A stretch of DNA of 64,000 bases, from contig WYBT01000039.1 of assembly GCA_011525785.1 (NCBI GenBank), positions 124,001 through 188,000 of the forward strand, in the 5' to 3' direction. The notes beneath the pieces were generated by a model that saw nothing but the letters and a program-made list of their open reading frames with translations, searched no databases and had not been told where the DNA came from. The translations under genes and the position numbers were made by a program. This DNA is from Planctomycetaceae bacterium (GTDB lineage Bacteria > Planctomycetota > UBA1135 > GCA-002686595). Shown in pieces: positions 61,285-64,000 of this stretch (positions are counted from its first letter, which is position 1; each line of letters begins with the position of its first letter).

Positions 61285-62312
61285 ATGAACCCCTCGAACA
61301 ACTTGTTGTTGCGCGCGCTGCGGCGCGAAGTCGTCGAACGCCCGCCGGTGTGGCTGATGCGCCAGGCCGGACGCTACCTGCCCGAGTACCGCGCCACGCG
61401 CCAGCAGGCCGGCGGCTTCATGGAGATGATCCGCGAGCCCAAATACGCCGCTGAAGTCACGCTCCAGCCGATTCGCCGCTTCGGCATGGACGCTGCGATC
61501 CTGTTCAGCGACATCCTCGTGCCGCTGGAGGCCATGGGCATGGCGCTCAAGTTCGACGAGCACGGCCCCTCGCTGCCCGAGCCGGTGCGCACGCGCGACG
61601 CGATCGACGCGCTGCGGCTGGTCGACCCCGGCGAGAGCATGGGCTTCGTCGGCGAAGCGCTGCGCCTCACTCGCGCTGGCCTGCCTGACGAGACCGCGCT
61701 GCTCGGCTTTTGCGGCGCGCCGTTCACGCTCGCGGCCTACGCGGTCGAAGGCGGCGGCACCAAGCAATTCAGCTACGTGCGCAAGCTCATGTACCGCGAC
61801 TTCGAGAGCTACTCGGCGCTGATGGACAAGCTGGCCGAGCAAGTCGCGGCGCACCTGCGCTACCAGGTCGCGTGCGGCGCCGATGCGATCGTGCTGTTCG
61901 ACACCTGGGCCGGAACGCTCACTCGCCTCGACTACCTGCGCTACGCCGCGCCGTGGACGCGCCGCGTTCTGCGCGACGTCGCGGGCGTCGCGCCGCGCAT
62001 CGTGTTCGCTGGAGATAGCGGCCACTTCCTCGAGGATCTGTTCGAATTCGGCGCAGAGGCGGTCGCGCTCGACCACCGCACTGCGCTGGGCCCCGCCTTC
62101 GAGCGCGCACGCGGTCGTTGCGCGCTGCAAGGCAACTTCGATCCCGCCGCGCTGTTCGCGACACCCGAAGAGGTCCTGCGCCGCACGCGCGCGTTGCTCG
62201 ACGAAGTCGGCGGTCGGCCGGGCCACGTGCTCAACCTCGGCCACGGCGTGTTCAAGGACACCGACCCCGAGTGCGTCGGCGCCTTCGTGCAGGCCGCCAA
62301 GGAGCGCGCGTC

Positions 62313-62316
<4 letters not shown>
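61285..62316 (+). CDS. hemE: Uroporphyrinogen decarboxylase
   Basis: The 343-residue product has PVWLMRQAGRYLPEYRATRQ, AAILFSDILVPLEAMGM, FCGAPFTLAAYAVEGGGTK, VLFDTWAGTLTRLDYLR and HVLNLGHGVFKDTDPE, all hallmarks of HemE. It removes the four acetate carboxyls of uroporphyrinogen III to give coproporphyrinogen III. It starts 42 bases after the response regulator and overlaps hemN by four bases (GTGA). Confidence 0.95.
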
Positions 62317-63700
<1,384 letters not shown>

Positions 63701-63704
<4 letters not shown>

Positions 63705-64000
63705 CGCGGTGCGTCGAGACGCTGGTCGTCGGCGGCGGGATCTCGGGGCTCGCGTACGCGCACGCGCGCGGGCCGCAGGCGGATCTCGTCGTGCTCGAAG
63801 GCGCGCCGCGAGCCGGCGGATTGATGCACACCGAGCGCCTGGGCGCGAACGGCGAGCTGCGCGCGGAGCTGGGGCCCGAGTCGTTGCGTTTCGAAGTCGC
63901 AGGCGGCCTGACGGACATGCTGCGCGAGCTCGGACTCGAGGCGCGCAAGCCGCCGCCGAACGCGTCGAAGCGCTTCCTCGTGCACCGCGGACGGCTGGTC
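63701..64000 (+). CDS. hemY: Protoporphyrinogen oxidase, HemY-type (partial, runs off the window)
   Basis: The first 100 residues are present, starting at ATG 63701 inside the hemN stop region (ATGA). The FAD dinucleotide fold is evident: LVVGGGISGLAYAHARG, then LVVLEGAPRAGGLMHTERL, and LGPESLRFEVAGGLTDMLRE. This N-terminus fits protoporphyrinogen oxidase (HemY/HemG-type flavoprotein) and the heme context. It would oxidise protoporphyrinogen or coproporphyrinogen, with oxygen as acceptor in the usual form. The C-terminus is outside the window. Confidence 0.88.

Overview
The window is high-GC bacterial DNA, densely coded, with many four-base stop/start overlaps (GTGA or ATGA). Secreted proteins sharing a C-terminal domain that begins YCTA...GC.PSI and ends RDP...LT.A occur five times in full and once as a scrap. 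I associate that domain with deep-branching Planctomycetota of the Saltatorellus/Poly30 type. The planctomycete assignment is an inference from this domain, the TIGR03067-like lipocalin protein and the overall gene style. I found no rRNA, tRNA, CRISPR array or insertion sequence.

Layout. 1-12.4 kb: mixed accessory genes: the end of an FG-GAP-like protein, a DM13-domain secreted protein, an ABC exporter pair, a beta-propeller remnant, an agmatine-deiminase-family lipoprotein, a 917-residue secreted protein, an SGNH hydrolase, a sigma factor, and a small gene coupled to a secreted protein. 12.8-17.5 kb: a GHKL ATPase followed by a TPR-patatin-membrane protein, a possible signalling or conflict pair. 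17.5-24.9 kb: bacterioferritin, an Ada alkylation-repair protein, an HDOD protein, a DsbD-type reductase with an in-frame UGA exactly at the first cysteine of the thioredoxin CxxC (probable selenocysteine), a lipocalin-like protein and a coiled-coil protein.

24.9-37.0 kb: a long minus-strand operon for a non-flagellar type III secretion system. It holds a TPR lipoprotein, small needle/rod-like and chaperone-like proteins, SctJ, SctK, SctL, SctN, SctO, SctP, SctQ, a FliO-like protein, SctR, SctS and SctT. SctU, SctV, SctC and SctD are not in the window. 37.2-43.1 kb: a pentapeptide/zinc-cysteine/deoxyribosyltransferase-like protein, a TetR regulator with a clear palindromic operator ahead of a short-chain dehydrogenase, and an operon of a sulfatase-like hydrolase, APS kinase and a DUF1499 protein. 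43.3-48.8 kb: three tandem secreted paralogues, each with two P-type (proprotein convertase P-domain-like) modules and the shared C-terminal domain, each followed by its own hairpin terminator. 48.9-53.0 kb: an AIM24/TIGR00266 protein and several secreted or small proteins of unknown role.

53.1-64.0 kb: the heme pathway. hemH is divergent from hemA, hemCD (fusion), hemB, hemL, a histidine kinase, a response regulator, hemE, hemN and a partial hemY. These cover all steps from glutamyl-tRNA to protoheme. The two-component system inside this run suggests that heme supply and a sensed signal are linked. The hemC part carries an in-frame insertion with foreign-looking codon use.
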